NCBI RefSeq assembly: GCF_022496765.1
Contig: NZ_VANV01000011.1
Location: 62,001 to 126,000, forward strand
Origin: Acidaminobacter sp. JC074
GTDB taxonomy: Bacteria; Bacillota; Clostridia; Peptostreptococcales; Acidaminobacteraceae
Direction: 5' to 3'
DNA length: 64,000 nucleotides
Under the pieces are notes generated by a model. The model was not told the DNA's origin, did not search any database, and saw only the letters and a program-made list of their open reading frames with translations. Below, piece by piece: positions 62,695 through 64,000 of this stretch. Position 1 is the first letter of the stretch; each line of letters opens with the position of its first letter. A program made the translations under genes and the position numbers.

Positions 62695-62771
62695 ACGAAA
62701 AGTAAAGACATATTCATGTGTAAAAAGAGAATAGGCACTTCATATATCCTAAAATAAAGAAAAGGGGTGAT

Positions 62772-63533
62772 ATGATGAAGAAAGTAATTTTAAGTTTACT
62801 AATAATAATTTTTTTAGTATCTTGTCAAGATGGAGAAAAGTATTCCGAAATTGTTGTTAAAGACAATCAAATAGAATTTGATGGGATATATTATGATGTA
62901 CAATCTGTACTAGAAATGACTTATGAGTACAATGTTAAAGATCAAGTCGCTAAGACGGTTTTAAAATTTAATGATGAGACAAGTACTAGTGAATTTTATT
63001 ATGACAATGATTTACTTGTGGAAGAAAAAAGAATCTCACCTCATATGACAAACCATGTCTATTATGAATATGATGATGGAAGAAAAGTTAAACAGACCTT
63101 TGTTTCGGACGCTGGGAATTTAATCACAGAGTTTGAGTATGAAGAGGATAAAAGAAAAATCACTTTTTATGATACGGATGGAAGCATTTCTCACTACAAT
63201 GAAGGTTTTGTTGATGAAGATGGCAACATCATAGATTTTGTAAGCTATGATAAAAATGATGTTCAGTCGAGTCATACGGTTAACACTTTTGAAGAAAATT
63301 TGATGATAAGAAGTGTATCAGAGACTGTGGATGGTACTAGCTTTAAGTCGTATTATGAATATGATAAGTTTGGAAATAAGACCTTTGCTTATAGGGTGAG
63401 ATTTTCTGAGGATATCCTCATGTATCTAGATTTTTATGAATATGAATATAAGAAGGACTTGATTGTTCATATGAAAAAATATCGTGTACAATCTGTGATA
63501 GAAGAAAATCAAATTAGAAGTTATTGGGACTAA
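62772..63533 (+). CDS. Hypothetical lipoprotein with YD-repeat-like strands
   Basis: A 253-residue protein with a lipoprotein signal ending LVSC (about Cys18). The mature part is rich in YEYD-type strands (YYEYDDGRKVKQTFV, YYEYDKFGNKTFAYR), like the short YD/RHS repeats, and charged. AAAGGGGTGA precedes two ATGs (62772, 62775). Probably a surface protein; function unknown. Confidence 0.7.
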   Translation: MMKKVILSLLIIIFLVSCQDGEKYSEIVVKDNQIEFDGIYYDVQSVLEMTYEYNVKDQVAKTVLKFNDETSTSEFYYDNDLLVEEKRISPHMTNHVYYEYDDGRKVKQTFVSDAGNLITEFEYEEDKRKITFYDTDGSISHYNEGFVDEDGNIIDFVSYDKNDVQSSHTVNTFEENLMIRSVSETVDGTSFKSYYEYDKFGNKTFAYRVRFSEDILMYLDFYEYEYKKDLIVHMKKYRVQSVIEENQIRSYWD

Positions 63534-63558
63534 AAAATCACCTTTCGGTGATTTTTTT
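63532..63558. terminator. Bidirectional terminator
   Basis: AAAAAATCACC pairs with GGTGATTTTTT around TTTC, with A and T tracts on opposite sides, so it can serve the lipoprotein gene and thiD. Confidence 0.85.
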
Positions 63559-64000
63559 AATACATGTGATTTAAAGGACCTCTACCTTTTCCTATATTTA
63601 AGTCTGCTTTTATAGCGCCTGAAATATAGTCTTTTGATTTTTTGATAGATTCTTCCACGCTGAAGTTCTTTGCCAAGTTTGAGGCAATAGCAGAAGAGAG
63701 AGTACAGCCTGTACCGTGTGTATTTTTATTTATATATCTTTCACTTGAGTACCAATAGCACTGTCCCTTTGTATAAAGTAAATCATTGGCTTTTTGACCA
63801 AAATGACCACCTTTGATAAGGAGGCTGCCGTTTAAGTTCTTAGAGATGATTTTAGCTGCCTCAATCATCTTTTCTTCAGAATCGATGATCATACCACTGA
63901 GCTTTTCAGCTTCAGGAATATTTGGTGTTATAACAGAACCAAGTGGTAAGAGTTCTTGAATCAAGGCATCCATAGCCTCGTTTGAAATTAGTGGATCACC
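63557..64000 (-). CDS. thiD: Phosphomethylpyrimidine kinase ThiD (5' end outside window)
   Basis: The last 148 residues of a ribokinase-fold kinase that phosphorylates hydroxymethylpyrimidine in thiamine synthesis. Visible are GDPLIS at the edge, VITPNIPEAEKLSG, SLLIKGGHFG and the anion-hole/catalytic motif THGTGCTLSSAIA. The frame is open to the right border, so the gene continues beyond the window. Confidence 0.93.
   Translation of the reverse strand, partial: GDPLISNEAMDALIQELLPLGSVITPNIPEAEKLSGMIIDSEEKMIEAAKIISKNLNGSLLIKGGHFGQKANDLLYTKGQCYWYSSERYINKNTHGTGCTLSSAIASNLAKNFSVEESIKKSKDYISGAIKADLNIGKGRGPLNHMY

Noticed and set aside
1-64000. CRISPR array, rRNA, tRNA, insertion sequence or prophage
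   Set aside because: No regularly spaced repeats, no recognisable tRNA cloverleaf or rRNA segment, and no transposase, integrase or phage structural genes were found by reading; a tRNAscan or CRISPR search was not possible here.

Overview
The window is AT-rich, densely coded DNA that reads like the chromosome of a strictly anaerobic, low-GC Gram-positive bacterium (Bacillota, class Clostridia; something near Fusibacter/Acidaminobacter is a guess only). Pointers are strong AGGAGG-type ribosome binding sites, lipoprotein (not periplasmic) transporter binding proteins, rubredoxin, rubrerythrin and a ferritin-like protein, a clostridial Fe-S protein, YesM/YesN-type signalling and a probable selenoprotein. 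I see no rRNA, tRNA, CRISPR array, insertion sequence or prophage.

Layout. 1-2.5 kb: end of an iron/cobalamin-type ABC operon fused by start-stop overlaps to a TiaS-like protein and a tiny Cys-rich protein. 2.5-8 kb: a flippase, an MFS exporter with its ArsR-type regulator and a two-site operator, MgtC, an unknown protein and a TIM-barrel isomerase. 8.5-19.7 kb: a sugar/oligosaccharide locus made of an Opp-type ABC transporter, a HAD protein, two AraC regulators and a GH31 glycosidase. 19.9-20.4 kb: a RelB/RelE toxin-antitoxin module. 21-29.6 kb: a second carbohydrate locus with an AraC regulator, a short GH31, a YesM/YesN two-component system and a CUT1 transporter that lacks its ATPase. 29.6-36 kb: SfsA, an Fe-S protein, a CZB chemoreceptor coupled to a diguanylate cyclase, rubredoxin, a DMT transporter and MutY. 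36-42.5 kb: an ECF sigma factor with a DUF4367 anti-sigma-like protein, two small membrane proteins, an adenine riboswitch controlling adenosine deaminase, and a GGDEF-EAL protein. 42.5-50.4 kb: GH3, an unknown protein, rubrerythrin and a ferritin-like protein, HD-GYP, SnoaL-like, the probable selenoprotein, an M14 carboxypeptidase and a hemerythrin. 50.5-57.2 kb: a run of overlapping genes (TIM barrel, YgjP-type metalloprotease, GNAT, DTW, AlaX, GNAT) and an S9 peptidase. 57.4-62.7 kb: a complete ABC importer with a DUF3798 binding protein. The end holds a lipoprotein and a partial ThiD.

The most notable items are (1) a 98-residue reading frame with an in-frame UGA before a Cys codon, followed at the right distance by a SECIS-like hairpin; (2) an adenine-type purine riboswitch with a mutually exclusive 19-bp terminator ahead of adenosine deaminase; (3) a bacterial TiaS-like protein locked into a metal/cobalamin-type ABC operon; (4) a DUF3798 transporter of unknown substrate; and (5) several well-defined operators (two 24-bp repeats around a perfect promoter, a 21-bp-phased AraC-type direct repeat, and a toxin-antitoxin palindrome). 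All functions are assigned by reading motifs by eye; no database search was run.
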